Positions 25,743-34,545 are shown, numbered from the stretch's first letter. The stretch is DNA of 64,000 bases from Candidatus Saccharimonadota bacterium (GCA_905373835.1 CAJPUN010000002.1:1-64000), one strand, 5' to 3'. The notes: generated by a model from the letters alone, not told the origin. Made by a program: numbers and translations.

Positions 25743-25771
25743 TTGACCCACAGTATATAGAGTAGTATAGT
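25743..25771 (+). promoter_or_regulatory. nrdD promoter
   Basis: -35 TTGACC (25743-25748), exactly 17 bases, -10 TATAGT (25766-25771). The start of the RNA would fall near 25778, giving a leader of about 115 bases before the nrdD ATG. Confidence 0.75.
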
Positions 25772-25796
25772 GCATAGTAAGCGCTATATATGGTGT
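25748..25796 (+). promoter_or_regulatory. two NrdR-box-like operators
   Basis: Box 1 at 25748-25763 matches the NrdR consensus ACACWATATATWGWGT at 14 of 16 positions; box 2 at 25781-25796 matches at 13 of 16. They are 33 bases apart centre to centre, about three helical turns. Box 1 fills the -35/-10 spacer and box 2 lies over the transcription start, ideal for repression by NrdR when dATP is high. Confidence 0.75.
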
Positions 25797-25894
25797 CTAT
25801 GACACTAGTAACCGATGCTTGCACAATCATAAAAAACAAGGATAAACACTCATGCCGTGGCGCGCGTGCTGCCGTGGCAAGTAAAGGGAGGGAT

Positions 25895-28003
25895 ATGTAT
25901 CACACAATTACCAAACGCGATGGGCGCATCGTGGCATTTGACGACACAAAAATTATGACAGCAATCGAACGAGCTGGCCTAGAGACGGGTGAGTTTGCTG
26001 AGGAAGAGGCCTATCAGTTAGCTCAGGCGGCGATTACCCAGGCGCAGCAGACTATAGCGGATGATACACTCACCGTGGAGCAGATGCAGGATGCAGTAGA
26101 GGATACCTTGCTGCGCTCGCCATATAAAAAGACCGCCAAGGCGTACATTATTTATCGCGATCAGCATCAGAAGCTGCGCGAGATTGCTGCGAGTGCGCAC
26201 GTTGACCTGATTGACCAATATTTGCTCAAGCTTGACTGGCGGGTTAATGAGAATTCCAACATGGGTTATAGCCTCCAAGGCCTTAATAATTACATTTCAA
26301 GTGAGGTGAGCAAAACCTACTGGCTAAACAAAATCTATAGCCCAGAGATTGGTCGCCTTCATCGGTCGGGCGATCTTCATATTCACGATCTTAACCTTGT
26401 GAGTGTGTATTGTGTGGGCTGGGACTTAATGGATCTGCTCCGGCAGGGTTTCACTGGTGTGCCAAACAAGATTTCATGTAAGCCAGCCCGACATTTTCGC
26501 ACGGCACTTGGCCAGGTCGTGAACTATTTCTACACACTGCAGGGCGAGGCAGCTGGTGCTCAGGCCTTTAGCAATTTCGACACCTTGCTCGCGCCGTATA
26601 TTCGGACGGATGGACTAGCGTACGATGAGGTGAAGCAGGTGCTACAAGAATTCATCTTTAATGTTAATGTGCCGACACGTGTTGGCTTCCAGACGCCGTT
26701 TACGAATATTACGCTTGACCTCGAATGTCCTAAGCATATGGCAGGCACACCTGTGATTATCGGTGGAGAGATGCAAGAGAGCAACTACGGCGACTACCAG
26801 GATGAGATGAATATCTTCAATCGGGCACTGCTTGAGGTGATGACGGAGGGTGATGCCAACGGACGAGTCTTTACTTTTCCGATTCCGACGTATAATATTA
26901 CGGCTGATTTCGACTGGGATAATCCTGTGATTGACAACCTGTGGGAAGCCAGTGCGAAATACGGTATTCCATACTTTAGCAACTTTGTGAATAGCGATAT
27001 GAGCCCAGAAGACGCGCGTAGTATGTGCTGCCGCCTGAGGATTGATAATCGTCAACTGGAGTATCGTGGTGGTGGTCTGTTTGGGAGCAACCCAATGACG
27101 GGGTCAGTTGGTGTGGTGACGATTAACCTGCCTCGCTTGGCACTGAAGTCGAGTGACGAAGCGGCGTTTCGGGCTGGTCTCGTCCACCTGATGGAGCAAG
27201 CGCGTGATAGCCTCGAAGTTAAGCGCAAAACACTCGAGCGCCTGACCGATGCCAACCTCTACCCCTATACCAAGTTTTATCTGCGCGATATCAAGCAGCG
27301 CTTTGGTGAATACTGGAAGAATCATTTCTCGACAATTGGCTTGATTGGCATGAACGAGGCAGCGCTCAATCTCCTTGGGGTGGACATTGGTCAGGCTACG
27401 GGACGGGAATTTGCCGAGCGGACGCTCGATCTGATGCGCGAGACGCTCGTGAAATTCCAAGAAGAAACTGGCAATAACTATAATCTTGAGGCAACGCCAG
27501 CTGAGGGCACGACCTACCGCCTGGCGCAGATCGACCAGCGCGACTACCCAGAAGCAGCGCATTTTGCCAACGGTATTGGCAAGGCGGTGCCAGCACCGTT
27601 CTACACCAACAGCACTCATTTGCCAGTCAATTACACCGACGATCTCTTCGAGTTACTTGACCTCCAAGACGAACTGCAGACCAAATATACTGGTGGCACC
27701 GTCATCCACTTCTTCCTCGGTGAGCGAATGGATGACCCTACGACGCTCAAAGGGCTCGTGCGAACAATCTGTCACAATTATCGCTTGCCATACTTTACGA
27801 TCAGTCCGAGCTTTAGTGTCTGCAAGAATCATGGCTACCTGCGCGGTGAACATGAGGCGTGTCCGCAGTGTCAGGAGCTGTGTGAGATATATTCGCGAGT
27901 GGTGGGCTATTTGCGGCCGGTGCAGCAGTGGAATAAGGGCAAGCAAGCAGAGTTTGCGCTGCGCTACCACTACGACAAAGCAGCCGATACAATCGATGCT
28001 TAA
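25895..28003 (+). CDS. nrdD: anaerobic ribonucleoside-triphosphate reductase (class III), large subunit
   Basis: A 702-residue glycyl-radical enzyme that reduces ribonucleoside triphosphates to dNTPs without oxygen. An N-terminal ATP-cone (about 1-95) gives allosteric on/off control. The core holds NPMTGSVGVVTINLPR and a CC pair (MCCRL). The C-terminus has the zinc site (CKNHGYLRGE, CPQC) and the radical loop around RVVGYLRP, then WNKGKQAEF. The start at 25895 follows AAAGGGAGG; an in-frame start at 25790 would fall inside the second operator. Activated by NrdG, encoded 25 bases downstream. Confidence 0.96.
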   Translation: MYHTITKRDGRIVAFDDTKIMTAIERAGLETGEFAEEEAYQLAQAAITQAQQTIADDTLTVEQMQDAVEDTLLRSPYKKTAKAYIIYRDQHQKLREIAASAHVDLIDQYLLKLDWRVNENSNMGYSLQGLNNYISSEVSKTYWLNKIYSPEIGRLHRSGDLHIHDLNLVSVYCVGWDLMDLLRQGFTGVPNKISCKPARHFRTALGQVVNYFYTLQGEAAGAQAFSNFDTLLAPYIRTDGLAYDEVKQVLQEFIFNVNVPTRVGFQTPFTNITLDLECPKHMAGTPVIIGGEMQESNYGDYQDEMNIFNRALLEVMTEGDANGRVFTFPIPTYNITADFDWDNPVIDNLWEASAKYGIPYFSNFVNSDMSPEDARSMCCRLRIDNRQLEYRGGGLFGSNPMTGSVGVVTINLPRLALKSSDEAAFRAGLVHLMEQARDSLEVKRKTLERLTDANLYPYTKFYLRDIKQRFGEYWKNHFSTIGLIGMNEAALNLLGVDIGQATGREFAERTLDLMRETLVKFQEETGNNYNLEATPAEGTTYRLAQIDQRDYPEAAHFANGIGKAVPAPFYTNSTHLPVNYTDDLFELLDLQDELQTKYTGGTVIHFFLGERMDDPTTLKGLVRTICHNYRLPYFTISPSFSVCKNHGYLRGEHEACPQCQELCEIYSRVVGYLRPVQQWNKGKQAEFALRYHYDKAADTIDA

Positions 28004-28028
28004 ATAATAGGAAGAAGGGAGAATGACG

Positions 28029-28721
28029 ATGGTTCAGATCGGTGGTATCCAAAAGTTTAGCACAGTCGACTACCCAGGTCACACCTGTGCGGCGGTCTTC
28101 TTGATTGGCTGCAATATGCGCTGCGGTTACTGCCATAATCCAGAACTCGTCTTGCCCGAGCAGTATATTGGCTGCATCCCTGAGGCGGAGATTCTTGATT
28201 TTCTTGCGCGGCGGGTTGGCTTGCTTGACGGCGTCGCGATCAGTGGTGGAGAACCGACGATGAGTGAGGATTTACCTGACTTCATTCGGGCTATCAAGCA
28301 GCTCGGTTTCCTCATCAAGCTCGATACCAATGGGACCCACCCGGCGATGCTGCGCCAGATGCTGGATGAGCAATTGCTTGACTTTGTAGCAATGGATATT
28401 AAGGGGCCACTGGAGAAGTACGTAGAAATTGCCGCGCGGCCAATTGACACCGATGCGATTATGGAAAGCATCGACCTCATCCGAAGCCGGGTCGATCACG
28501 AGTTTCGCACGACGATTGTGCGGGGGCAGCTTGAGCCGGCAGACTTCGATGCGGTCGGGCAGATGGTGCAAGGCGCACAGCGCTTTGCCCTGCAGCATTT
28601 TATTGCAAGCGATACGCTGGTGAGTAGCCGCTTTTGCAATGAAACGAGCTTTACCGACGAGGAGATGGCCCAGGCTCAGCACATTATGCAACGCTATGTA
28701 ACAGAATGCGTGGTGCACTGA
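28029..28721 (+). CDS. nrdG: anaerobic RNR-activating radical SAM enzyme
   Basis: A 230-residue radical SAM protein that makes the glycyl radical on NrdD. The cluster motif is CNMRCGYC, a CX3CX2C pattern, close to the N-terminus; AISGGEPTMSEDLP is the AdoMet-contact segment. Start 28029 has the better spacing (7 bases) from AGGGAG; the ATG at 28023 is only one base from it. The protein is longer than E. coli NrdG (154 residues) and resembles the longer clostridial/archaeal type. It overlaps the reductase gene by one base (TGATG). Confidence 0.92.
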   Translation: MVQIGGIQKFSTVDYPGHTCAAVFLIGCNMRCGYCHNPELVLPEQYIGCIPEAEILDFLARRVGLLDGVAISGGEPTMSEDLPDFIRAIKQLGFLIKLDTNGTHPAMLRQMLDEQLLDFVAMDIKGPLEKYVEIAARPIDTDAIMESIDLIRSRVDHEFRTTIVRGQLEPADFDAVGQMVQGAQRFALQHFIASDTLVSSRFCNETSFTDEEMAQAQHIMQRYVTECVVH

Positions 28722-29407
28722 TGCAGTACTATACAGGGACAATCCAGCAAGTGATTCAGCACACGCGTGATGTAACGACATTGGTTTTTGATGCCAAAGG
28801 CGACGCACCATTTCGCTATACCGCCGGACAATACATTACCGTTATCAAGCCAGAGTCGCGCACGCCTGAGGGCAAAGCGTATAGCCTATCGAGTTGGCCT
28901 GGCGAAACACATCTGAGCATTACCGTGAAGGATATTGGCGGTGAGTATTCCCACTACCTATGTAGCCGGCAGGTGGGCGACCAACTAACGTTTTCGGCGG
29001 CGTATGGGTACTTTAATCCACTGACAGATCGCCCACTCGTGGGGATCGCCGCTGGGGTTGGTATAAGCCCAGTGTGGAGTATTATCAAGAGTGAATACGC
29101 GCGTGATCCGCATCGGAATATTCAGCTCATGTATAGCAATCGAACCGTCGACGATATTGTCTTTGCGGCCGACCTTGCTGCATATGAGGTGCGCTACCCA
29201 CAACTGTCGCTTCACCACTTCGTGACACGCCAAGCAACAGTCTCGCCTAAGATACACCAGGGGCGAATTGACCTCGATATGTGTATCAGCCCAGCGGCAC
29301 ACTACCTGGTGTGTGGTTCAGTTGTATTTACGCGAGCGATGTGGCAGGGGCTCACTGCGCGGGGTATTGCGAGTAAATGTATTGCAACAGAGGTGTTTTT
29401 CGAATGA
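28721..29407 (+). CDS. FAD-dependent ferredoxin-NAD(P) reductase-type protein
   Basis: A 228-residue flavoprotein of the FNR superfamily. The FAD-binding beta-barrel carries KAYSLSSWPG (the RXYS-type motif, with Lys in place of Arg), the NAD(P) domain carries GIAAGVGISPV, and the C-terminus ends with an acidic-aromatic tail (TEVFFE) typical of the family. The start codon overlaps the nrdG stop, so the two are translated together. It has no cluster of its own. The obvious inference is that it supplies electrons from NAD(P)H for the [4Fe-4S] cluster of NrdG, a job done elsewhere by flavodoxin and its reductase. Confidence 0.88.
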   Translation: MQYYTGTIQQVIQHTRDVTTLVFDAKGDAPFRYTAGQYITVIKPESRTPEGKAYSLSSWPGETHLSITVKDIGGEYSHYLCSRQVGDQLTFSAAYGYFNPLTDRPLVGIAAGVGISPVWSIIKSEYARDPHRNIQLMYSNRTVDDIVFAADLAAYEVRYPQLSLHHFVTRQATVSPKIHQGRIDLDMCISPAAHYLVCGSVVFTRAMWQGLTARGIASKCIATEVFFE

Positions 29408-29913
29408 GTGAGCAGCTTGCCAAAATACCAACCAAGCGCTCGCCGGAGGAAATTGCAGCCTGGCAAGAAAATGCGCGGCGGATTGCGCAGGAGCGGATTG
29501 GCCAAGCGGCCTGTAATGCATGCCCACTTGCCCGCATTTGCAGTGTTAAGAATCCCGAAGCCTGCAATCCGAACCAAATTGCTCAGCAAGCTGGTGGAGA
29601 ATACACTGGTGGCGACAGCGCAGAAGTGTCATACAAAAAAGTCCTCGACGACGACCGTATCAATGTTGTGATTGCCAATGTCAAGAAGAAGGAGCAAACC
29701 AAGCCAAAGGCACAGCGACCTCCTGAAGTACAAAGACCCCCAGCCAATACGATCAACATGCCGCCAGCTAACGTTATCAAAGCTCCACTAGCGCGTCCGA
29801 AGATGGAACAATCGACCAAGCCAACAGTCATCCAGCAGATCATCAATGCGGTTGGGAAGTTGCTTGATGTCCCGAAGGCAAATCAGCAGCCTGCTCGACA
29901 GATACAAAAGTAA
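29404..29913 (+). CDS. four-cysteine protein of the nrdD cluster, unknown
   Basis: A 169-residue protein I do not recognise. Near the N-terminus four cysteines are spaced CX2CX5CX7C (C37, C40, C46, C54) in CNACPLARIC...NPEAC, a candidate iron-sulfur or zinc site. The rest is a Lys/Pro/Gln-rich, largely disordered tail. The ATG overlaps the reductase stop (ATGA), so it belongs to the nrdD-nrdG-reductase transcript. It may be the electron carrier between the flavin reductase and NrdG, or a scaffold; this is inference from position and cysteines. Confidence 0.75.
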   Translation: MSEQLAKIPTKRSPEEIAAWQENARRIAQERIGQAACNACPLARICSVKNPEACNPNQIAQQAGGEYTGGDSAEVSYKKVLDDDRINVVIANVKKKEQTKPKAQRPPEVQRPPANTINMPPANVIKAPLARPKMEQSTKPTVIQQIINAVGKLLDVPKANQQPARQIQK

Positions 29914-29971
29914 TCTTAGATGTGGATTAAATCCATCACACAAAACCCCCGAGCAGTGGTATAATAGGGGT

Positions 29972-30466
29972 ATGAATGCCGTTGTTCGCTTGGTTGCTGA
30001 TGGGCTTATGATCCCGATTGTCGCTGTAGCTCTTTTTGCACTGTTTTTTCGTGCACCTCAAGCCCAACGCTACCAACGTTACACGCGCGTGTTTATGGCA
30101 GGTCTGACGTCCTATTGGTGTGCGAAAGTTATTGGTGCGCTCTGGCAACCCGAGACGCTCCGACCATTTGAAAAGCTCGGCACCGACCCGGGTGCGCTCT
30201 ATCTCAATAATCCCGGCTTTCCGTCCGATCACGCACTCTTTGCGATGTTTCTTACCTTAGCAGTATGGTATGTGACGCGCCGGCAGCTACTTACCGTAGC
30301 GCTATTTGTTATGACGGTGTTGGTGTGCCTTGGCCGCGTGGCGGCACTAGTACATACACCGCTCGATGTTGCTGGTGGGGTGGCTGTTGCACTGCTGGGC
30401 GCTGTATGGTACGTGCCACATCACAAAAAATTCTGGCGCAGACTAGCAAAATCGGCAAAAACATAA
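29972..30466 (+). CDS. PAP2-family membrane phosphatase
   Basis: A 164-residue integral membrane acid phosphatase of the PAP2 superfamily. The three catalytic motifs are visible in order: a weak KX6RP region (ETLRPFEKLG), PSDH (GFPSDHALFA) and RX5HX3D (GRVAALVHTPLDVAGG). It may act on undecaprenyl pyrophosphate or lipid phosphates. Extended -10 TGgTATAAT (29960-29965) is six bases before the ATG (leaderless); an in-frame start at 29846 would overlap the upstream gene and is rejected. Confidence 0.87.
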   Translation: MNAVVRLVADGLMIPIVAVALFALFFRAPQAQRYQRYTRVFMAGLTSYWCAKVIGALWQPETLRPFEKLGTDPGALYLNNPGFPSDHALFAMFLTLAVWYVTRRQLLTVALFVMTVLVCLGRVAALVHTPLDVAGGVAVALLGAVWYVPHHKKFWRRLAKSAKT

Positions 30467-30503
30467 TATAATAGCTCCCAGTAAGGAATTGGAGCTAGAT
30501 AAT

Positions 30504-31154
30504 ATGGACGAACAGATATACGCACGCACCGCTGACCCAGATGAGGTGGCGGAAGCAGCGCGCCAAGCTAAAAAAGCAAAAACTGCCAAGACGGCGACCA
30601 TCACCAAGACGGTGCTTGACGACGGACTCGACCACAGCCGAGCAATCGACAACCCCTTTGCTCAGGGTGGTGTGCTCGATACATCCGAAGACACCGAGCA
30701 TTTTGTGAACTTATCGTGGCCCGATATGGGGCAGATTATGATAGGCGCGGCCATTACTGGCGTGGTGACGAGTGCAGTGCTGCTGCTCGTTGCCAACCTC
30801 GGGGTGTTTGGTGCCGTGTGCGGCCTTGGTAGTGCTAATCCAGCAAGCTGTGGCACGCCTACATTCTATACAGTCTTGAGCGCAATGGTTGTGGCAGTGA
30901 TCGTCGGGCTTATATTTTTGGTGCAGCGCCGTGTGTATCGGCCCGCTCTCGTTATGCTTGCGACGGCAGTGGGTCTCTGGCCAGTGCTTACGTGGCTGGC
31001 AGCATCGTCATGGTATGTCGTGGTGCCGGTTATTACGATTTTGATGGCACTGAGCATTGGCGTATTTTCGTGGATCTCGCGCCTGCGCAACCTAGCAGTC
31101 ACACTTGGTGCGATGGTGGCGATCATTGTATTGATATATCTTGCGACACTGTAG
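30504..31154 (+). CDS. multi-pass membrane protein, unknown
   Basis: A 216-residue protein: a charged cytosolic N-terminus of about 75 residues with a Lys/Thr-rich repeat (KKAKTAKTATITKT), then five hydrophobic segments. A pair of cysteines lies in a short outside loop (VCGLGSANPASC). No family recognised. TATAAT at 30467-30472 directly follows the PAP2 stop; GGAATTGGAG serves as Shine-Dalgarno. A TTG at 30489 is in frame but less likely as start. Confidence 0.7.
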   Translation: MDEQIYARTADPDEVAEAARQAKKAKTAKTATITKTVLDDGLDHSRAIDNPFAQGGVLDTSEDTEHFVNLSWPDMGQIMIGAAITGVVTSAVLLLVANLGVFGAVCGLGSANPASCGTPTFYTVLSAMVVAVIVGLIFLVQRRVYRPALVMLATAVGLWPVLTWLAASSWYVVVPVITILMALSIGVFSWISRLRNLAVTLGAMVAIIVLIYLATL

Positions 31155-31485
31155 ATAGCTCTGAGTCTCACACTATCTTGCTCAGCATTGTTTACTGTGC
31201 TTAAATGAGCAACCTCTGTTTTCTATACTTCATTTCTACTTCTTTCACGTAGCTCTCTTGTCTGAATTTTAAATTACGACACTGGTTTTACATATCACCC
31301 GAACAACATGGCGAGAGCGGCTTAGATTGTACAAGCATCATACGCGCACTTCTTTTGTGCGGTATAAGTGTCAAAATTCTCGAAAATAGCAATATTTCCT
31401 TGTGCGCTAAAAAGACACATCCACGAGATCAGCTGACACACCACGCTCAATAAAACAACATGAGTAGCTGCTCCCTAGGAAGTGC
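31155..31485. other. gene-free stretch before rmuC
   Basis: No ORF supported. It holds one copy of AACAGAGGT on the minus strand (31212-31220) and a GCGCAC/GTGCGG hairpin around 31345-31363. AT-rich relative to its surroundings. Confidence 0.4.
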
Positions 31486-31497
31486 TATACTAGAGAT

Positions 31498-32577
31498 ATG
31501 GAACTTTCTCTTGTGCTTGGAATCATTCTTATTGTTGTCCTCGTTGGCTGCGGTGCAGTGCTGAGTTTGCTGCTGGCGAAGCTTAATGAGCTCAAAGATC
31601 AGCAATCAGTGGCGCTTCTCAAGAGCGACGTGACGGAGTTGTCGCGCACAATAGCCGCTATGCAGCAGTCGGTTGGGGATAAGCTCGAGCGCTCGGGTGC
31701 TGCTATGCAAACGTCAGTCCAGAAGCAGCTTTCCGAGAGTGCCAAGCTAGTAGCCGATGTGACGCAGCGCCTCACCAAGCTAGATGAGACTAATCGACGC
31801 GTCGTCGATGTCGCAGATGAGCTTAAGACACTGCAAAACGTTCTGCAAAATCCCAAGCAGCGCGGTGTCTTTGGTGAGTACTATCTGCAGAGTGTGCTTG
31901 AGAACGTGTTGCCACCAGCCCAGTATCAGATGCAATATCGCTTTGCTGATGGCGAAGCGGTCGATGCGGTGATCTTTCTTGATAAAGGGCGGGTGCTACC
32001 GATCGATAGCAAATTCAGCCTCGAGAACTACAACCGGATGATCAATGCCACGAGCAAAGACGAGCGCCAGCAGCTGCTGAGCCGCGTTAAGCTCGACCTT
32101 AAGCAGCGCATCGACGAAACGAGTAAATATATTCGCCCAAATGAAGACACAATGGACTTTGCCTTTATGTTTATCCCCAGTGAGTCACTGTATTATGATC
32201 TGCTTATCAATAATGTAGGGCAGGGTGGTTCGAGCCGCGATCTGATAGAGTATGCCTTTCGCGATCGACGGGTGATTATCGTGAGCCCAACCAGCTTCTT
32301 GGCATATTTGCAGACAGTGCTGCAGGGGCTGCGTAGCCTCCAGATTGAAGAGCAAGCCAAGGATATTCAGCTACGGGTTGGCCAGCTTGCGACGCATATC
32401 AAGAAGTTTGATGAATTGCTAGGCAAAATGGGTAAGAGCCTCGCTACAACAGTTGGTCACTACAACACAACCTATCGCGAGCTCGGCAAGATGGATAAAG
32501 ACGTCGTACGTATCACTGGCGGTGAACGCCAGAGCGAGCCGCAGTTGCTCGAACGGCCGCAGCGTGGCGATGAGTAG
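31498..32577 (+). CDS. rmuC: RmuC family protein (DNA recombination)
   Basis: A 359-residue protein with one N-terminal membrane helix (1-25), a long coiled coil (about 30-115), and the RmuC nuclease-like domain (KQRGVFGEYYLQSVLENVLP, VLPIDSKFSLENY, IIVSPTSFLAYLQTV). RmuC restrains rearrangements at short inverted repeats. TATACT at 31486-31491 sits six bases before the ATG (leaderless). Confidence 0.93.
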   Translation: MELSLVLGIILIVVLVGCGAVLSLLLAKLNELKDQQSVALLKSDVTELSRTIAAMQQSVGDKLERSGAAMQTSVQKQLSESAKLVADVTQRLTKLDETNRRVVDVADELKTLQNVLQNPKQRGVFGEYYLQSVLENVLPPAQYQMQYRFADGEAVDAVIFLDKGRVLPIDSKFSLENYNRMINATSKDERQQLLSRVKLDLKQRIDETSKYIRPNEDTMDFAFMFIPSESLYYDLLINNVGQGGSSRDLIEYAFRDRRVIIVSPTSFLAYLQTVLQGLRSLQIEEQAKDIQLRVGQLATHIKKFDELLGKMGKSLATTVGHYNTTYRELGKMDKDVVRITGGERQSEPQLLERPQRGDE

Positions 32578-32654
32578 CTGCTAGATCAATCTTGACGAGC
32601 CTTGACCTGGCGCAAGCATGCTACAGGGTGATAAAATAGAGCCCTAGACACATC

Positions 32655-32954
32655 TCATGAGTTAGAGTTAGATCTGTGGCGATGTGAAGGCTGACTTCGA
32701 AGTGAAATTATTTGATATCCGTAGCGGTCAATCTCTTCTGGTGGCCAGAAATCGATCTCCTTAGTTCGTAACACAGCACCAACAGTATGACGAACAGTCC
32801 GACCGGTCGGCGCACCGTCATGAGTGACCTCTACCTGCTCGAGAATATCACCTGGCTCAATCGTAATATCGGCGATACGCATATCAAACGTTTTTTCGCC
32901 TGAAAGTACTTGTTCGAATAGTTCCGGGTATGATTTTTTTCTCACGACCTTCAT
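32655..32954 (-). CDS. ASCH/DUF3850-like small RNA-binding fold protein
   Basis: A 99-residue protein with the pattern KSYPELFEQVLSGEKTFDMRIAD...PGDILEQVE, which matches the PUA-like ASCH/DUF3850 families (LSGxKTxExR, GDxL). Such domains bind RNA or modified nucleotides. The last 15 residues are a Ser/Arg/His tail outside the fold. A minus-strand TACAAT lies 11 bases before the ATG. Exact role unknown. Confidence 0.72.
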   Translation of the reverse strand: MKVVRKKSYPELFEQVLSGEKTFDMRIADITIEPGDILEQVEVTHDGAPTGRTVRHTVGAVLRTKEIDFWPPEEIDRYGYQIISLRSQPSHRHRSNSNS

Positions 32955-33159
32955 ATAGTGTCGCTATTGTAAATCTTCGTGTGCAATTTGTCAAACAGAG
33001 GTAGTGATAATCGTAGCAAAAATCACAACATATTTTGAAAATAATGATTTTACTATATAACATTGCTTTGAGCAAAAATGACCTCTGGCAGATCGATGTG
33101 TATGATCAAAATAGACTATCTCGTTTGCAAAAAATATGGATAAAGTTATTGTCTTGTGT

Positions 33160-33198
33160 TTGGCAAAGCAGACGAGCTGTGATTAAATAAGAACAGCT
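33160..33198 (+). promoter_or_regulatory. GH16 promoter with inverted-repeat operator
   Basis: -35 TTGGCA (33160-33165), 17 bases, -10 TTAAAT (33183-33188). The inverted repeat AGCTGT (33175-33180) / ACAGCT (33193-33198), with arm centres 18 bases apart, straddles the -10 box, the usual place for a repressor site. Confidence 0.55.
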
Positions 33199-33218
33199 AA
33201 CGAACATAAGGAGGGGAT

Positions 33219-34487
33219 ATGTTGGCAACACGAGCAGCAAAACAAGCAAAAGCTGGCTTGGCGCTTGGGCTCACCATGGCATGCGCTGTGATGGGTACGA
33301 GCTTCGCTATGGCGCAGCTAGCATCGGCGGCGAACCATCTGCCACGTGATGTACAGGCGCAGTATAAAAAAGTGTGGGGTGATGAGTTTGATGGTGATAC
33401 GCTCGATACAACCAAATGGGCTGTACCGACCGGTTGCTTTGACCTTGCGTCAGGTATGGAAGGGCGCTTCCGGACAGACATGGTGCGCCAGTACGATGGC
33501 AAACTCCATCTCCTCGCGCAGTATGATAAAAATGCTAAACCATGCCAGGCTGGTCATGCCGCCTTTTCGACAGGGATGGTAAACTCGCATTACCTCAGCG
33601 ACTGGAAGGACAAAAGTGTCGCCCATGCCTGGGGCCCCGGCACCTACTATGAGGCGTCTATCAAACTGCCAGAGGGCAACAAGAACAGTGGTGCTCGAGC
33701 AAGCTGGGCGTCATTTTGGCTCACAAGCACAACATTCAACTGGCCAGCTAGTGGTGAACTCGACGTGTTCGAGTCGCGTGGCTATGACTCGGGTTGGCTG
33801 CAAGCTAATGTCCATACGCAGCCACGCCAGGGCAATAAAGAGCGTTCGCATCAGCACCAGCGTGTTCTCGATCGGAATATTGTCGGCAATACACAAAATG
33901 CCTTTCACACCTACGGTGTCTTGAACAAGAAGAATGGGACGATCGAATTCTACTACGATGGGCGCATGGTACACCGCGTGGCGCCAGATGATGCAAACTG
34001 GCCCTTTGCCAAGGCGGCTAATAAACTCTTCATTCGCTTGAATCATCAGGTTGGCGGCCTCAATGAGCCGTACAAGAAAGCTAGCCCTAAGGATTACGAA
34101 GTTGCGAAAGATATGCAGGTCGACTATGTGCGGGTCTACCAAGAAAAGACTGCTGCTGATAAGCCACAGGACGCGGTAGTGAACGTGCCCGATTGGCGCC
34201 TCCGCAACAAGCTCAACCAAGCCATCGCCCAAGTGACTCATACAAAGCGCGGCGATGCCCAGCCCATGCTCGCCTCAGATCTCGAGAAGCTAACTATGCT
34301 CGACCTCAGTGTCCGCGATGGCGCAGAGTCGTGGGAGAAGATAAAGAACCTCGAAGGTATTCAACATGCAAAGAATCTCACCTTTGTTTCTCTCAAAAAC
34401 ACCGAGGTGAAGGATCTGACGCCACTCAACAGCCTGAAGAAGCTGAAGAGTGTCGAGCTGAGTTGGCCGTTGACGATTAATCGATAG
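33219..34487 (+). CDS. secreted glycoside hydrolase family 16 enzyme with LRR tail
   Basis: A 422-residue secreted protein. Signal peptide about 1-37 (basic start, hydrophobic core, ASA end). The GH16 beta-jellyroll domain (about 50-305) has the catalytic ELDVFE (E180, D182, E185), the retaining EXDXXE motif of laminarinases/lichenases. The last 110 residues switch to an internalin-like region (VPDWRLRNKLNQAI cap, then two leucine-rich turns ending in LTPLNSLKKLKSVEL) that stops abruptly. AAGGAGGG gives a strong start. It may open beta-glucan of host or neighbour cells; the LRR tail may bind a surface partner. Confidence 0.88.
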   Translation: MLATRAAKQAKAGLALGLTMACAVMGTSFAMAQLASAANHLPRDVQAQYKKVWGDEFDGDTLDTTKWAVPTGCFDLASGMEGRFRTDMVRQYDGKLHLLAQYDKNAKPCQAGHAAFSTGMVNSHYLSDWKDKSVAHAWGPGTYYEASIKLPEGNKNSGARASWASFWLTSTTFNWPASGELDVFESRGYDSGWLQANVHTQPRQGNKERSHQHQRVLDRNIVGNTQNAFHTYGVLNKKNGTIEFYYDGRMVHRVAPDDANWPFAKAANKLFIRLNHQVGGLNEPYKKASPKDYEVAKDMQVDYVRVYQEKTAADKPQDAVVNVPDWRLRNKLNQAIAQVTHTKRGDAQPMLASDLEKLTMLDLSVRDGAESWEKIKNLEGIQHAKNLTFVSLKNTEVKDLTPLNSLKKLKSVELSWPLTINR

Positions 34488-34504
34488 ATTAGCGTACTCC
34501 ATAG

Positions 34505-34536
34505 AAAATACAGGGCGAATGCCTTGTATTTTTTAT
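34505..34536 (+). terminator. intrinsic terminator after the GH16 gene
   Basis: Stem AAAATACA / TGTATTTT with an inner GGC/GCC pair and GAAT loop, then TTTATG. Confidence 0.7.
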
Positions 34537-34545
34537 GAGAAAGGT

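Noticed and set aside
25309..25839. 176-residue minus-strand frame over tRNA-Gln and the nrdD promoter
   Set aside because: Contains the translated tRNA (GFESLRPS pattern); covers a clear promoter on the other strand.
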